A stretch of DNA of 64,000 nt from Paraglaciecola sp030730205 (GTDB lineage Bacteria; Pseudomonadota; Gammaproteobacteria; Enterobacterales; Alteromonadaceae). The notes under the pieces were generated by a model. That model saw nothing but the letters and a program-made list of their open reading frames with translations. It had not been told where the DNA came from and searched no databases. Numbering within the stretch: position 1 is the first letter of the stretch; each line of letters begins with the position of its first letter. Where the stretch lies: positions 68,263 through 132,262 of the forward strand of contig NZ_JBGQOM010000012.1 in assembly GCF_052119645.1 (NCBI RefSeq), read 5' to 3'. Shown here one piece after another: positions 51,028 through 60,945 of the stretch. The translations under genes were made by a program, and so were the position numbers.

Positions 51028-51042
51028 TGGCATTCAATTTGC
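51028..51042 (+). promoter_or_regulatory. Sigma-54 promoter of flgF
   Basis: TGGCATTCAATTTGC, followed by A: GG and GC are 12 bp apart and the -12 element TTGCA is perfect. Same TGGCAT variant as the flgB promoter. It is about 39 bp upstream of flgF. Confidence 0.75.
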
Positions 51043-51081
51043 ACAGTAATTAGTAATTATCACTTAAGTCAAGAAACTGTC

Positions 51082-51825
51082 ATGGACAAAATGCTTTACA
51101 TTGCTGCGAGTGGCGCGTCTCAAGATTTTTTGGGTACAGCAGTTCGTGCCAACAATTTGGCTAACGCCCAAACGAATGGATTTAAGGCGCAACTTGAACA
51201 AGCGCGGGCCATGCCAGCCTATGGCGAAGGTCTGCCTACTCGGGTTTTCGCGATGACCGAGAATCCCTCAAATAATTACGCTGGCGGCGCCATGATTCAA
51301 ACTGAGCGGGAGCTTGATGTTGCTATTCAAGGGGAAGGTTGGTTTGCCGTGCAAGACGCCAATGGTCAAGAGGCTTACAGCCGAAATGGCAGTTTTGAAT
51401 TGGGGCCTAATGGGCAACTCAAAGACTCGTTTGGTCGCAGTGTTATAGGAGATGGAGGTCCCTTGGTTCTGCCTATCCCATTATCAAACATCAATATTGC
51501 CTCTGACGGCACCATCTCAGTTAGACCGCAAGGGGCGCCAGAAACAGTATTAGAAGAAGTAGGGCGCTTAAAGCTCGTTAATCCACAAGTACGACAATTA
51601 GAACGTGGACAGGACGGTTTGTTTCGGCAAAAAGACGGTCAGTTGGCCGCAGAAGATCCCTTTGTTAGCGTTCGCACCGGTATGTTAGAGGGCAGCAATG
51701 TGAATCCAGTTGAAGAAATGGTCAATATGATCAACTTACAACGGCATTATGAGATGCAAGTCAAATTAATGAAACAAGCTGAAGATCTCGATATGCGCGG
51801 TAATCAGTTATTACGCCTAATTTAA
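51082..51825 (+). CDS. flgF: Flagellar rod protein FlgF
   Basis: 247 residues. N-terminal LYIAASGASQDFLGTAVRANN and NAQTNGFKAQLEQARAM; C-terminal GSNVNPVEEMVNMINLQRHYEMQVK. Length and ends are those of FlgF. flgG follows after 38 bp. Confidence 0.96.
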   Translation: MDKMLYIAASGASQDFLGTAVRANNLANAQTNGFKAQLEQARAMPAYGEGLPTRVFAMTENPSNNYAGGAMIQTERELDVAIQGEGWFAVQDANGQEAYSRNGSFELGPNGQLKDSFGRSVIGDGGPLVLPIPLSNINIASDGTISVRPQGAPETVLEEVGRLKLVNPQVRQLERGQDGLFRQKDGQLAAEDPFVSVRTGMLEGSNVNPVEEMVNMINLQRHYEMQVKLMKQAEDLDMRGNQLLRLI

Positions 51826-51863
51826 TCGCATAATTGCAGTAAAAATAAGACAGGAGGTGATTT

Positions 51864-52652
51864 ATGCACCCAGCTTTATGGATCAGTAAAACCGGTCTAG
51901 ATGCCGCACAAACCGATGTGGCTGTTATTTCCAATAACTTAGCAAATGCCAGTACCGTAGGGTTCAAAAAAGACCGTGCTATTTTTGAAGATTTACTTTA
52001 CCAGAATATCAATCAACCTGGCGGTCGCTCGTCGGCAGACACTGAATTGCCCTCAGGTTTGATGTTAGGGGCAGGTAGTAAAGTGGTTGCTACGCAAAAA
52101 GCCCATACACAAGGTAACTTATTGACCACCGATAATGCCCTTGATATGTCAATTCAAGGCAGTGGTTTTTTTGAAATATTACAACCTGACGGCACCACAG
52201 CGTATACCCGTAACGGCCAATTTACCTTGAACGATCAAGGTCAGATTGTGACACCAGGCGCCGGATTTTTGCTGCAACCGCCCATTACGGTGCCGGACAA
52301 CGCCCAGCAAATAACGGTTTCACAAGATGGCGAAGTGTCAGTCTCTATCAGTGGGCAAGCCGATTCAACGGTTTTAGGGCAGTTAAATTTATCTAATTTC
52401 ATTAACCCTACGGGTTTGCAACCTATTGGCCAAAACCTATATGTTGAAACGGCCGTAAGTGGTAACCCAATTCAAGGAATACCTGGCTTGGAGGGCATTG
52501 GCTCAATCAGTCAAGGGACCTTAGAAACGTCGAATGTCAATGTGACTGAAGAGCTCGTTAACCTAATCGAAAGTCAACGCTTGTACGAAATGAACTCAAA
52601 AGTCATTTCTGCCGTCGATCAGATGTTAGGTCAGGTTATTCAACAACTTTAA
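51864..52652 (+). CDS. flgG: Flagellar distal rod protein FlgG
   Basis: 262 residues. N-terminal LWISKTGLDAAQTDVAVISNN and NASTVGFKKDRAIFEDLLYQ (the FlgG-specific loop), C-terminal TSNVNVTEELVNLIESQRLYEMNSK. AGGAGGTG precedes ATG 51864. Confidence 0.97.
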   Translation: MHPALWISKTGLDAAQTDVAVISNNLANASTVGFKKDRAIFEDLLYQNINQPGGRSSADTELPSGLMLGAGSKVVATQKAHTQGNLLTTDNALDMSIQGSGFFEILQPDGTTAYTRNGQFTLNDQGQIVTPGAGFLLQPPITVPDNAQQITVSQDGEVSVSISGQADSTVLGQLNLSNFINPTGLQPIGQNLYVETAVSGNPIQGIPGLEGIGSISQGTLETSNVNVTEELVNLIESQRLYEMNSKVISAVDQMLGQVIQQL

Positions 52653-52656
52653 TGAG

Positions 52657-53361
52657 ATGATGATGATGACAGCAAAATGGATCAATACATTATTAAGCAT
52701 TGTAATAGGAACAAGTCTGTTGAGCGCTTGCCAAAGCACTCCTCACGAAATTTCGCCTAACGATCCCTATTATGCCCCCATCATCTCAGAAGTCCCTGAG
52801 CAAAAAGTGGCAGACGATGGCTCAATTTTTCAAGTTGCAATGGCCAACAGTCTTTATTCTGATGTAAAGGCTCGGCGAGTAGGTGACATCATTACGGTTA
52901 ACTTACAAGAAAACACCAGTGCAACTAAGTCAGCAGGCACATCAAACAGTAAAAGTTCACAAGTGGATGTTAATCCCATTATTGGTTTGGGTGGGCAAGC
53001 GCTCAACATTGGTAATCAATCTATCCAGCTTGGTGTAGACGCTAGCAAAGATTTCAGTGGTGATGCTTCTGCCAACCAAAGTAACAATCTTGTCGGGAAT
53101 ATTTCAGTCACCGTGGTGCAAGTCTTACCTAATCAAAACCTCCTAGTGAGAGGCGAGAAATGGCTAACGTTAAATAATGGCAACGAATATATTCGTCTTA
53201 CAGGCGTGGTACGCCCGGCAGATGTGAGTCCAAGTAACGAAATTGTTTCTACTAAAATAGCTAATGCGCGCATTCAATATAGTGGCACCGGTACGTTTGC
53301 TTCAGCTCAAAAAGAGGGCTGGTTGTCCAGTTTCTTCTCATCAGAATATTGGCCTTTTTAA
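52657..53361 (+). CDS. flgH: Flagellar L-ring lipoprotein FlgH
   Basis: 234 residues. The lipobox is TSLLSAC, with Cys lipidated for outer-membrane insertion. The FlgH core shows RVGDIITVNLQENTSATKSAG and NQNLLVRGEKWLTLNNGNEYIRLTG. Four ATG codons follow each other at the start (52657-52668), so the exact start is uncertain by up to three residues. Confidence 0.96.
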   Translation: MMMMTAKWINTLLSIVIGTSLLSACQSTPHEISPNDPYYAPIISEVPEQKVADDGSIFQVAMANSLYSDVKARRVGDIITVNLQENTSATKSAGTSNSKSSQVDVNPIIGLGGQALNIGNQSIQLGVDASKDFSGDASANQSNNLVGNISVTVVQVLPNQNLLVRGEKWLTLNNGNEYIRLTGVVRPADVSPSNEIVSTKIANARIQYSGTGTFASAQKEGWLSSFFSSEYWPF

Positions 53362-53374
53362 GGTGGAGAATCTA

Positions 53375-54487
53375 ATGCGTACTATGTTAAATATGGGGCT
53401 TATTGCCTGTTTATTACTCGCGCCTGTAACCTCAGCTCAACGAATTAAAGATCTTGCCTCTGTACAAGGAGTGCGCAGTAACCAGTTAGTGGGTTATGGC
53501 TTAGTCGTCGGTTTGCCTGGTACAGGAGAACAAAGTCCCTTTACTGAACAAAGTTTCCGCACCATGTTATCTAATTTTGGAATTAGTTTAGCCAGTAACG
53601 TTAAACCGAAAATTAAAAATGTAGCAGCGGTTGCGGTACATGCAGAATTGCCGCCATTTATTAAACCCGGCCAAACGATTGATGTGACGGTGTCTTCGAT
53701 TGGTGAAGCAGGAAGTTTACAAGGTGGCACCTTACTGCAAACGTTTTTAAAAGGCCTTGATGGCAATATTTATGCGGTAGCGCAAGGTAGTTTGGTGGTA
53801 AGTGGTTTTGGCGTGCAAGGCGCTGACGGCTCTAAAATTGTCTCTAATACGCCTACGGTTGGTCGCATAGCCAATGGTGCATTGGTGGAAAGGGCTGTTT
53901 CAAGTGGATTTATGCAGAATGATTATTTGACACTCAACCTCAACTATCCAGATTTTTCTACGGCCAAGATTTTAGCTGATACCATCAACTTACGTTTAGG
54001 TGCCGATCCAGACAAGGGCTACATTATCGCCACACCTATTGACGCTGCTTCGGTGCGCGTTTCCGCACCACGAGATGTCGGGCAACGTGTGGGCTTTTTA
54101 GCTACCTTAGAAAACTTCGAATTTGTTCCAGCCAAAGCGCCAGCTCGCGTGGTTATTAATAGCCGTACCGGCACCATTGTGATTGGTCAGGATGTCAGAT
54201 TATTACCTGCAGCAATAACGCATGGTGGACTAACCGTCACCATAGCTGAAAACCAAACTGTTTCTCAGCCCAATGCTTTGGCCGACGGTGAAACAGTGGT
54301 TACGAATCAATCGATTATCGATGTGAATTTAGATGATACGCGCATGTTTAAATTTGATCCTGGCGTGACTTTAGATGAATTGGTTCGCGCAGTGAACGAA
54401 GTGGGCGCGGCTCCCGGTGACTTAATGGCGATTCTTGAAGCCTTGCGTCAAGCAGGTGCACTTCAAGGTGAGCTCGTTGTAATTTAA
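53375..54487 (+). CDS. flgI: Flagellar P-ring protein FlgI
   Basis: 370 residues from ATG 53375 (GGTGGAG upstream); a longer frame overlapping flgH is rejected. The signal peptide ends at VTSAQ. Conserved RIKDLASVQGVRSNQLVGYGLVVGLPGTG and C-terminal VTLDELVRAVNEVGAAPGDLMAILEALRQAGAL. FlgA, also in this window, is its chaperone. Confidence 0.97.
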   Translation: MRTMLNMGLIACLLLAPVTSAQRIKDLASVQGVRSNQLVGYGLVVGLPGTGEQSPFTEQSFRTMLSNFGISLASNVKPKIKNVAAVAVHAELPPFIKPGQTIDVTVSSIGEAGSLQGGTLLQTFLKGLDGNIYAVAQGSLVVSGFGVQGADGSKIVSNTPTVGRIANGALVERAVSSGFMQNDYLTLNLNYPDFSTAKILADTINLRLGADPDKGYIIATPIDAASVRVSAPRDVGQRVGFLATLENFEFVPAKAPARVVINSRTGTIVIGQDVRLLPAAITHGGLTVTIAENQTVSQPNALADGETVVTNQSIIDVNLDDTRMFKFDPGVTLDELVRAVNEVGAAPGDLMAILEALRQAGALQGELVVI

Positions 54488-54499
54488 GGCGCAATCATT

Positions 54500-55441
54500 A
54501 TGGAACAGTCACCTATCATGCAAAACAAACTTGAATTGTCACGCAACGCGAATGACATTCAAGGCTTGGACACCCTGCGCCGCGCCGCGCAAAGTGGTGA
54601 TAAAGAGGCATTGGTGGAGGCGGCTAAGCAATTTGAAGGCATCTTTTTACAAATGATGCTCAAATCTATGCGTAAAGCACAGGATGTATTGTCTGATGAA
54701 AATAATCCCTTTAATTCAGAACAAGTTAAATTTTATCGTGATATGCACGACCAACAGCTCGCCAATGATTTAGCTGCAAATGGCAGTGTGGGCTTGGCAG
54801 ATATAATCGTCAAGCAGCTCGGTCAACTCGATGATGGCTACACGCCTGCTTCTGTTATTCGTAACGATGGTAATTTGTCGAGTATTAACCGCCACAAAAT
54901 AAAATCAACTGTTCAAGCTCAAGATACGATTCTAGGCCCGGTGGGACCAGCCTACAAAGCCAGCGGTTTTGCTAGTCCGCAAGCATTTTTAGAACACTTA
55001 TTTCCTGCAGCGCAAAAGGCCGCAGAGCAAATTGGTTTAGATCCCAAAGCCTTATTGGCGCAAGCAGCAGTTGAAACAGGTTGGGGAAAATACATGATCC
55101 ATTCGGGTAAGGGACAAAACACCCATAACCTGTTTGGTATAAAAGCGGATAAAAACTGGCAAGGCGAAAAAGCCCTTGTTGACTCGATTGAATTTGATCA
55201 AGGGGTAGCGATTACTGCCAAGTCTCCGTTTCGGGCCTATCAGAATTTTAACGAAGCTTTGCAAGACTACGTGAACTTTGTACAGAACAGCCCGCGTTAT
55301 GAACAGGCTTTAAAACAAAGTGAGCAAACAGAGCAATATTTTAATGCGCTACAACAAGCGGGTTACGCCACCGATCCTGATTACGCTAAAAAAGTCATGT
55401 CAGTATTCAACGGAGACATTATTAATGCGTTTAAGCCATAA
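54500..55441 (+). CDS. flgJ: Flagellar rod cap and peptidoglycan hydrolase FlgJ
   Basis: 313 residues in two domains. N-terminal rod-binding part (about 30-110) has AAKQFEGIFLQMMLKSMRKA and FYRDMHDQQLANDLA. C-terminal glucosaminidase-type hydrolase (about 155-305) has ALLAQAAVETGWGKYMI and NLFGIKADKNW. Catalytic Glu is in VETGWG. This dual form is normal in gammaproteobacteria. Confidence 0.96.
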   Translation: MEQSPIMQNKLELSRNANDIQGLDTLRRAAQSGDKEALVEAAKQFEGIFLQMMLKSMRKAQDVLSDENNPFNSEQVKFYRDMHDQQLANDLAANGSVGLADIIVKQLGQLDDGYTPASVIRNDGNLSSINRHKIKSTVQAQDTILGPVGPAYKASGFASPQAFLEHLFPAAQKAAEQIGLDPKALLAQAAVETGWGKYMIHSGKGQNTHNLFGIKADKNWQGEKALVDSIEFDQGVAITAKSPFRAYQNFNEALQDYVNFVQNSPRYEQALKQSEQTEQYFNALQQAGYATDPDYAKKVMSVFNGDIINAFKP

Positions 55442-55468
55442 GTTATTGTTGATTAGGGAAACATCTTT

Positions 55469-57652
55469 ATGATCACTAATAGTAACGTGACACGTAACGC
55501 TGATTTAATGTCAATCGCTCGAAGTGGTGTGGATGCCAGTAATCAGTTGCTCAATACCACGGGGCACAATATTGCCAATGTGAACACCGAAGGTTATGTG
55601 CGTGAGCGGACTAACTTTGTGTCACAGTTAACCGGTGGTGTAGGGCGCTCTACTACTGAACGAGTACTCAATACTTTCGCGCAAAATCAATTACGTCGAG
55701 ATACGACTCTAGAAAGTCATTACCAAGAGTATTGGGATAAAACCGCGGTTATCGACAATGTGTTCGCCAGTGAGGCGAATAGCATTTCTAGTGGTATGAG
55801 TCGTTTCTTTGCCGCAGTGCAAACGGCGGCCGATGATCCAACAAGCATTGCCGCACGACAATTAGTGCTAGGTGAAGCAAATTCGCTAATCGGTCAAATT
55901 GGCAGTATGACCGGCTTTTTAAGCGATAAAGAAAAAGAATTAAATTTAGAAGTTCAAACAAATATCGATAAAGTTAACTCACTGGTTAAATCCATATCAG
56001 AGCTGAATGCGGCTATTCGAGTGAGTCAGTCCAATAATCGATACGAAGAACCCGGCACCTTGAAAAATCAGCGTGATCAAGCGGTGCTAGATTTAGCGAG
56101 TTTGATATCCATCGAAACCAGAGAAAATGGCAACGATGACGGTTCTATTCTTGTTAATTTGTCGTCGGGTGAATCTCTGGTGATGCAAGACGGATCGTTT
56201 AACGTATTCACTGTGAATAATTCTGCTGATAGCAATTATAAATCTCTGCAATTAACCAGCAGCTTAGGTAAACCAGTTACCATTAATCTTAAAGAAACCA
56301 ATATGGGCGGCACTATTGGTGGTTTGTTTCGCTATCGAGATGAGGTGCTAGAAAGCAGTCGCCGTGAATTAGGCCAAGTGTCTTTAACGCTTACAGAAAC
56401 CCTTAACACCCAAAATAGATTGGGGATGGATTTTGACAGTCAACTCGGCAGTAATATTTTTGAACTGCCGGAGTTTGCAGGTCTTAATTATTCAACCAAT
56501 AATAGCGCGACCTTTTTATCACAAGTAACAGGCAGAGTAACAGAAGGGCAGGCAAGTCAACTGACTAGCGCAGACTATGAGATCACCTTTGCCAATCCGC
56601 CTGTCAATGCAGGCTCTCCGCCAACGGTAAATGTAATCATTACTGCATTAAATCCTGATGGCTCGATTATTCAAGACATCGACGGCAATGACATCACTCA
56701 AACGTATTCAGGGGCAAATGCATTGACCGCACAGGCTGGGACTTTTAATCCAGTGTTAGGCGGTATTGAATTAGAATTTGCCGATGGCGCAAGTTATTCC
56801 GCGGGTGATAAGTTTTTGGTTCAGCCTACTAAAAACACCGCAGATAAAATTATTGTAGCGATGACAAGACCTGAAGATTTAGCATTTGCTTCTCCATTAC
56901 ATGTTGAAGCCAGTTTGAATAATTTGGGCGATGTAAAATTAGTTTCAACAAGCGTACCCAATACCATAGTCGATAATACTTTTGCCAATAGTGCAGCCTC
57001 TGCTTTTAATGGTACAGGCGGGATCCATGGACCCGGCTCATCGCCCACAGGAGCGGGTGGCGTGGGCGCTCCGGCACAAATTTTATTCACTGCTACCAAT
57101 GAATATCAAGTATTAGACAGTGGCGGAAATCTCATTACTACCGTTTCTGGTACCACGGACTTTAACAATATGCTAGCCCAAGCTGCTGCTAGTGGTACCG
57201 GGCCTGCATGGCCTGCAGCCTTCAGCGCTTTAGACGACTATCCTGGTTATGATTTGAGTCTACAGGGCGTACCCAAACCCGGTGATAGTTTTAGTATTGC
57301 GTACAATACCGATGGTATTAATGACAACCGTAATGGTCTTGCTATGTCCGGTCTGCAGCAAGCCGATACGATGCAGCTGAACAGCAATGGGTCTAACAGT
57401 TTGGTTAGTTTTCATGAAGCCTATGCCAATATTGTGAGTGATATCGGTCAAAAAGCCGCCAGTGCTGATATATCTTTGCAAGCAGCCAAAGCTTTAAAAG
57501 CTCAGTCTAAAGATTGGTTTGAGTCCGTGTCTGGGGTGAGTCTAGATGAAGAAGCGGCAAACCTAGTCCGGTTCCAGCAGTCTTACTCGGCAGCGGCAAA
57601 ATTGTTGGGTACAGCTCAAGATATGTTTAACACTATTTTAAGTATCGTTTAA
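55469..57652 (+). CDS. flgK: Flagellar hook-filament junction protein FlgK
   Basis: 727 residues, longer than the about 550 of enterics because of an expanded central region (about 340-600; begins with SQVTGRVTEGQASQLTSADY and is Gly/Pro-rich later, with GPGSSPTGAGG). N-terminal SIARSGVDASNQLLNTTGHNI and C-terminal SLDEEAANLVRFQQSYSAAAKLL are typical. flgL follows after 22 bp. Confidence 0.96.
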   Translation: MITNSNVTRNADLMSIARSGVDASNQLLNTTGHNIANVNTEGYVRERTNFVSQLTGGVGRSTTERVLNTFAQNQLRRDTTLESHYQEYWDKTAVIDNVFASEANSISSGMSRFFAAVQTAADDPTSIAARQLVLGEANSLIGQIGSMTGFLSDKEKELNLEVQTNIDKVNSLVKSISELNAAIRVSQSNNRYEEPGTLKNQRDQAVLDLASLISIETRENGNDDGSILVNLSSGESLVMQDGSFNVFTVNNSADSNYKSLQLTSSLGKPVTINLKETNMGGTIGGLFRYRDEVLESSRRELGQVSLTLTETLNTQNRLGMDFDSQLGSNIFELPEFAGLNYSTNNSATFLSQVTGRVTEGQASQLTSADYEITFANPPVNAGSPPTVNVIITALNPDGSIIQDIDGNDITQTYSGANALTAQAGTFNPVLGGIELEFADGASYSAGDKFLVQPTKNTADKIIVAMTRPEDLAFASPLHVEASLNNLGDVKLVSTSVPNTIVDNTFANSAASAFNGTGGIHGPGSSPTGAGGVGAPAQILFTATNEYQVLDSGGNLITTVSGTTDFNNMLAQAAASGTGPAWPAAFSALDDYPGYDLSLQGVPKPGDSFSIAYNTDGINDNRNGLAMSGLQQADTMQLNSNGSNSLVSFHEAYANIVSDIGQKAASADISLQAAKALKAQSKDWFESVSGVSLDEEAANLVRFQQSYSAAAKLLGTAQDMFNTILSIV

Positions 57653-57674
57653 TAAGGGATCATGAGAATTAGTT

Positions 57675-58898
57675 ATGCGGATATCAACAGGTCAACTCTA
57701 CGATAGAAGTATTAATGCCGTTTTAGAGAATCAGGGTAATTTATCTGATGTGCAAACGCAGCTGTCTTCAGGAAAAAAGATCCTGCGACCGTCAGATGAT
57801 CCGGTCGGCGCAGCGCAGGTTATCCGCTTAACTGAAGAAATCGATCTCATCGCCCAATACAAAAAAAACAGCAATGTTTTAACCTCAAGTTTAGAGCAGG
57901 AAGAAACGATACTCAGTAGTATCAATACTGCAGTCAACCGTGCTCGTGAGTTAATGGTTCAAAGTGGCAATGGCGTGCTTAACAGTGGCGACAAAAAAGC
58001 GATTGCCATCGAAATCGAAGAGATTCGCGACGAAGTATTTGGCTTAATGAATACACAAAATGCGATGGGTGAATACATTTTTGCCGGCTACCAGTCTAAT
58101 TCGCCAGCTTTTGATTTTAACCAAAGTGCCTCGGGCAACAAATACAGTTTCGCTGGCGATGCTGGCGTGAATGAAATTAAGTTATCAAATTCGGTAAAAA
58201 TACCAGTTAACAATTCGGGGAAAGAGGTATTTGAAGATGTGTTAGCACGTTTAAAATCATCAATAACGAGCACTAGTGGCGTCACATCAGCATCGTCGAG
58301 TATCGAGCAACAAAACACCTACGACAAATTTCATGAAGCTAATTACGATGCCGTCACGGCTGCGAATAATCAATACCAAATCGCTATTACCGCTGCCAAT
58401 CAGGTTCAAGTCAGTCATGTTGCCAGTGGTGCCGTGTTAGATACCATCAGTTTTGCTTCCGGTTCGCCTTTCACGTTTAAGGGCATAAGCTTTAATTTGG
58501 AAGGTACGGTGGGTAATACCGTTAATTTTCAACTTGATCCGCCAGAAAAAATGAATATTGCTGAAACCCTAAATAATTTTGTAGTGGCCATGCGTGATGA
58601 AAACCTTGACCCTACTCAATTTGAGCAAGCACTAAATGATGCTTTAGTTGGGTCAGACAATGCACTGAGCAGTATTGCTGATGCGACATCGGCTATTGGC
58701 GGACGATTAAATGTAAAACAGTCAGTTTATGAAGCGAATTTAGATTTAGAAATTACCATTAAAGCGGCACGGTCAAATATTGAAGATGTTGACTATGCCG
58801 AAGCGGTGTCCGAATTAAGTAAACAAGAAACCGCCTTGCAGGCTGCGCAAGCTACTTTTGGTCGAGTTACAGGTAACTCTCTGTTTGATTACATTTAA
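57675..58898 (+). CDS. flgL: Flagellar hook-filament junction protein FlgL
   Basis: 407 residues. N-terminal RISTGQLYDRSINAVLENQG and SGKKILRPSDDPVGAAQVIRL; C-terminal SNIEDVDYAEAVSELSKQ and LQAAQATFGRVTGNSLFDYI. Last gene of the rod/hook operon. It ends 4 bp from the stop codon of the opposite-strand propeller gene, with no obvious terminator between. Confidence 0.96.
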   Translation: MRISTGQLYDRSINAVLENQGNLSDVQTQLSSGKKILRPSDDPVGAAQVIRLTEEIDLIAQYKKNSNVLTSSLEQEETILSSINTAVNRARELMVQSGNGVLNSGDKKAIAIEIEEIRDEVFGLMNTQNAMGEYIFAGYQSNSPAFDFNQSASGNKYSFAGDAGVNEIKLSNSVKIPVNNSGKEVFEDVLARLKSSITSTSGVTSASSSIEQQNTYDKFHEANYDAVTAANNQYQIAITAANQVQVSHVASGAVLDTISFASGSPFTFKGISFNLEGTVGNTVNFQLDPPEKMNIAETLNNFVVAMRDENLDPTQFEQALNDALVGSDNALSSIADATSAIGGRLNVKQSVYEANLDLEITIKAARSNIEDVDYAEAVSELSKQETALQAAQATFGRVTGNSLFDYI

Positions 58899-58902
58899 CG
58901 TA

Positions 58903-59844
58903 TCACAGCGAAATTTTAGCTAGGTAAATTTGGCTTTTGTTGTCCACATGAGACGAGTAATAACTCAGATACAAGGTTTGCCCAATTACTACCATGCCCG
59001 GGTAACTGTTATCTCCACCTGATGGCAGAAACAGCTTTTGGATTACAATGCCGGTTGATAGCTGAAGTATGAATACCGCGGTGACCAATTTGTTTTTATG
59101 AATCACACGACCTGCAACAAGGGCTAGTTCATTGTTCAAAGCTTGCATTACAGGGCCTCCAAGATAAAATCGTAAATCTAGCCATTTCCAGTGTTTATAG
59201 GGGAATTTGCTATGGCCTAATTGCGCCGAGTAGCTGTCTGCGTCTCGCCGCACAATGGCAAAACAACAATTATCAATGAAGGTCATATCCGATTCGTTGG
59301 GATAAGCAAGTTGATGAGTTTGTAAACTTAAAGCGCTGCTCACATGTTTTTGAAATGTACGCCGTGGGTCGCCTTTGTAAAAATCAATGGCGTTTGCCGA
59401 GCGATTGTAAGCAAAACCGTAGGCTTGCGACTTATGCCACCTTACACGCCACAACCACCAATTGTTTGCAGCAAAAGACGTGGCTGATGACCAACTCCGC
59501 CCATCGGCTGAAATCCAACATAAATTTTTTGCCGGGCGAGTTTGCCCCTCAACTTGAATACTGCGCGCATAAGCAATTAGCATCAGCTTACCATCAGGAG
59601 TGAGGCTTATTTTCGGATCACGCAGATCACAATTTTCTTGCCTAATTCGATTTCTTGCGATGATCTTGCCTTCGACATTTAAAGTAAAGATGTTGATCGT
59701 GCCGTCATCACTGACATGATTGAGCGCGTGACGAAAGCAACAATATAATTCTTCCTTAAACAAGCACAAGTCAGTGAAGGCATTGTGCGATCCGGTGATA
59801 CACATCGGTATCACCCAATCTAATTTCAATTTTATATTCATCAT
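58903..59844 (-). CDS. Sialidase/BNR-like beta-propeller protein, no signal peptide
   Basis: 313 residues from ATG 59844 (AGAAGAG upstream). There is no signal peptide or membrane helix. The sequence shows repeated bladed patterns with Asp-box-like turns: SHNAFTDLCLFKEELYCCFR, LRDPKISLTPDGKLMLIAYA, LCWISADGRSWSS, then YPNESDMTFIDNC and GDNSYPGMVVIGQTLYLSYYS. This looks like the fold of sialidase or glycosidase-like proteins. It is inserted between flgL and the flagellins. A link to filament glycans is a guess from position only. Confidence 0.6.
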   Translation of the reverse strand: MMNIKLKLDWVIPMCITGSHNAFTDLCLFKEELYCCFRHALNHVSDDGTINIFTLNVEGKIIARNRIRQENCDLRDPKISLTPDGKLMLIAYARSIQVEGQTRPAKNLCWISADGRSWSSATSFAANNWWLWRVRWHKSQAYGFAYNRSANAIDFYKGDPRRTFQKHVSSALSLQTHQLAYPNESDMTFIDNCCFAIVRRDADSYSAQLGHSKFPYKHWKWLDLRFYLGGPVMQALNNELALVAGRVIHKNKLVTAVFILQLSTGIVIQKLFLPSGGDNSYPGMVVIGQTLYLSYYSSHVDNKSQIYLAKISL

Positions 59845-59900
59845 TTTTACTCTTCTAAAGTATTGAAATATCAATAAATATCTAATTTATGGCGGCATGT

Positions 59901-59929
59901 TTTTGCCGTTTTTCAAAAAAACGGCAAAA
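59901..59929. other. Perfect 13-bp inverted repeat in the divergent promoter region
   Basis: TTTTGCCGTTTTT and its complement around a 3-nt loop, T-rich on both sides. It can act as an intrinsic terminator in either direction. It lies between the divergent propeller gene and flagellin 1 and ends 7 bp before the sigma-28 promoter, so it could shield that promoter from read-through. Confidence 0.75.
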
Positions 59930-59935
59930 TTTTGT

Positions 59936-59962
59936 TAAAGGGAATTTTATCTGAGTCGATAC
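59936..59962 (+). promoter_or_regulatory. Sigma-28 promoter of flagellin 1
   Basis: TAAA, 15-bp gap, GTCGATAC. Identical -10 to the flgM promoter. The leader to the start codon is about 115 nt and contains a CCAGC/GCTGG hairpin. Confidence 0.8.
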
Positions 59963-60086
59963 ATTTTCTGAGAGAGCCAGTAGTAATGATTTATTGTAAA
60001 GGTCATTACTCTATTAGTGTTATTTAACCAATCGAATCATATTCGATCGCCAGCCAACGCTGGACTGAGAGTGTAGGAGTACAACC

Positions 60087-60911
60087 ATGGGTTTATATGT
60101 AAATACCAATGTTTCATCGTTGAATGCTCAACGTCAATTATTCAATTCAGGCACGTCATTAAATACATCTTTTGAACGTCTGTCATCAGGTTTTAGAATT
60201 AACAGAGCTGCGGATGATGCTGCAGGTCTGCAAATTACTGACCGCCTAACAACACAAATTCAAGGTTTGGATCAAGCTGCGAGAAACGCCAACGATGCTA
60301 TTTCATTAGCGCAAACTGCTGAAGGTGCTTTATCAGAGGTAACGACTTCCTTACAACGGATCCGCACCTTAGCCGTGCAATCGCAGAATGGTATCAACAG
60401 TTCAGCTGACCGTTTAGCGTTGCAAAAAGAAGTATCTGCGCTTAAAGCCGAAATATCACGTATTGCTACTGATTCGCAATTTGGTGGTACTGATATTCTA
60501 ACAGGTGCATTCTCTGCAACCTTCTTAGTGGGTGCCAATGGCGGTCAGACGATTGCTGTTTCTTTAAATAAATCGGGCGGCTATGGTGCTTCAGGTTTAA
60601 GCCTTGGCGATACAACTGTTGCCACAGAAGCGGGCGCTACAAGTGCATTGACAGCTATAGATGCCGCAATTTCTACTATCGGTGCTACACGTGCTGATTT
60701 AGGTGCATTGCAAAACCGTTTTCAATCTACCATCAGAAACTTAAGTAATATTTCTGAAAACGTCTCCGCGGCACGTTCACAAATTCGTGATACAGATTTT
60801 GCTACTGAGACCGCTGAGTTAACTCGAAATCAGATCATTCAGCAGGCAAGTTTGACCGTATTAGGCCAGGCGAACCAGAGACCACAAAGCGCCCTGTCTT
60901 TACTAGGTTAA
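60087..60911 (+). CDS. fliC: Flagellin 1
   Basis: 274 residues, i.e. mostly the conserved D0/D1 domains with a short variable centre. N-terminal NTNVSSLNAQRQLFNSG, SFERLSSGFRINRAADDAAGLQI and C-terminal SAARSQIRDTDFATETAELTRNQIIQQ are seen (different regions). The ribosome site AGGAG precedes ATG 60087. It differs from flagellins 2 and 3, which are closer to each other (for example Asn rather than Trp in the TRNQII segment). Confidence 0.97.
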   Translation: MGLYVNTNVSSLNAQRQLFNSGTSLNTSFERLSSGFRINRAADDAAGLQITDRLTTQIQGLDQAARNANDAISLAQTAEGALSEVTTSLQRIRTLAVQSQNGINSSADRLALQKEVSALKAEISRIATDSQFGGTDILTGAFSATFLVGANGGQTIAVSLNKSGGYGASGLSLGDTTVATEAGATSALTAIDAAISTIGATRADLGALQNRFQSTIRNLSNISENVSAARSQIRDTDFATETAELTRNQIIQQASLTVLGQANQRPQSALSLLG

Positions 60912-60945
60912 TACTGAGTTTGGTTAAATAACAAAGACCCATCTT

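Noticed and set aside
53264..53374. Longer FlgI start overlapping flgH
   Set aside because: The added residues have no signal-peptide character; ATG 53375 has GGTGGAG and a proper signal sequence.
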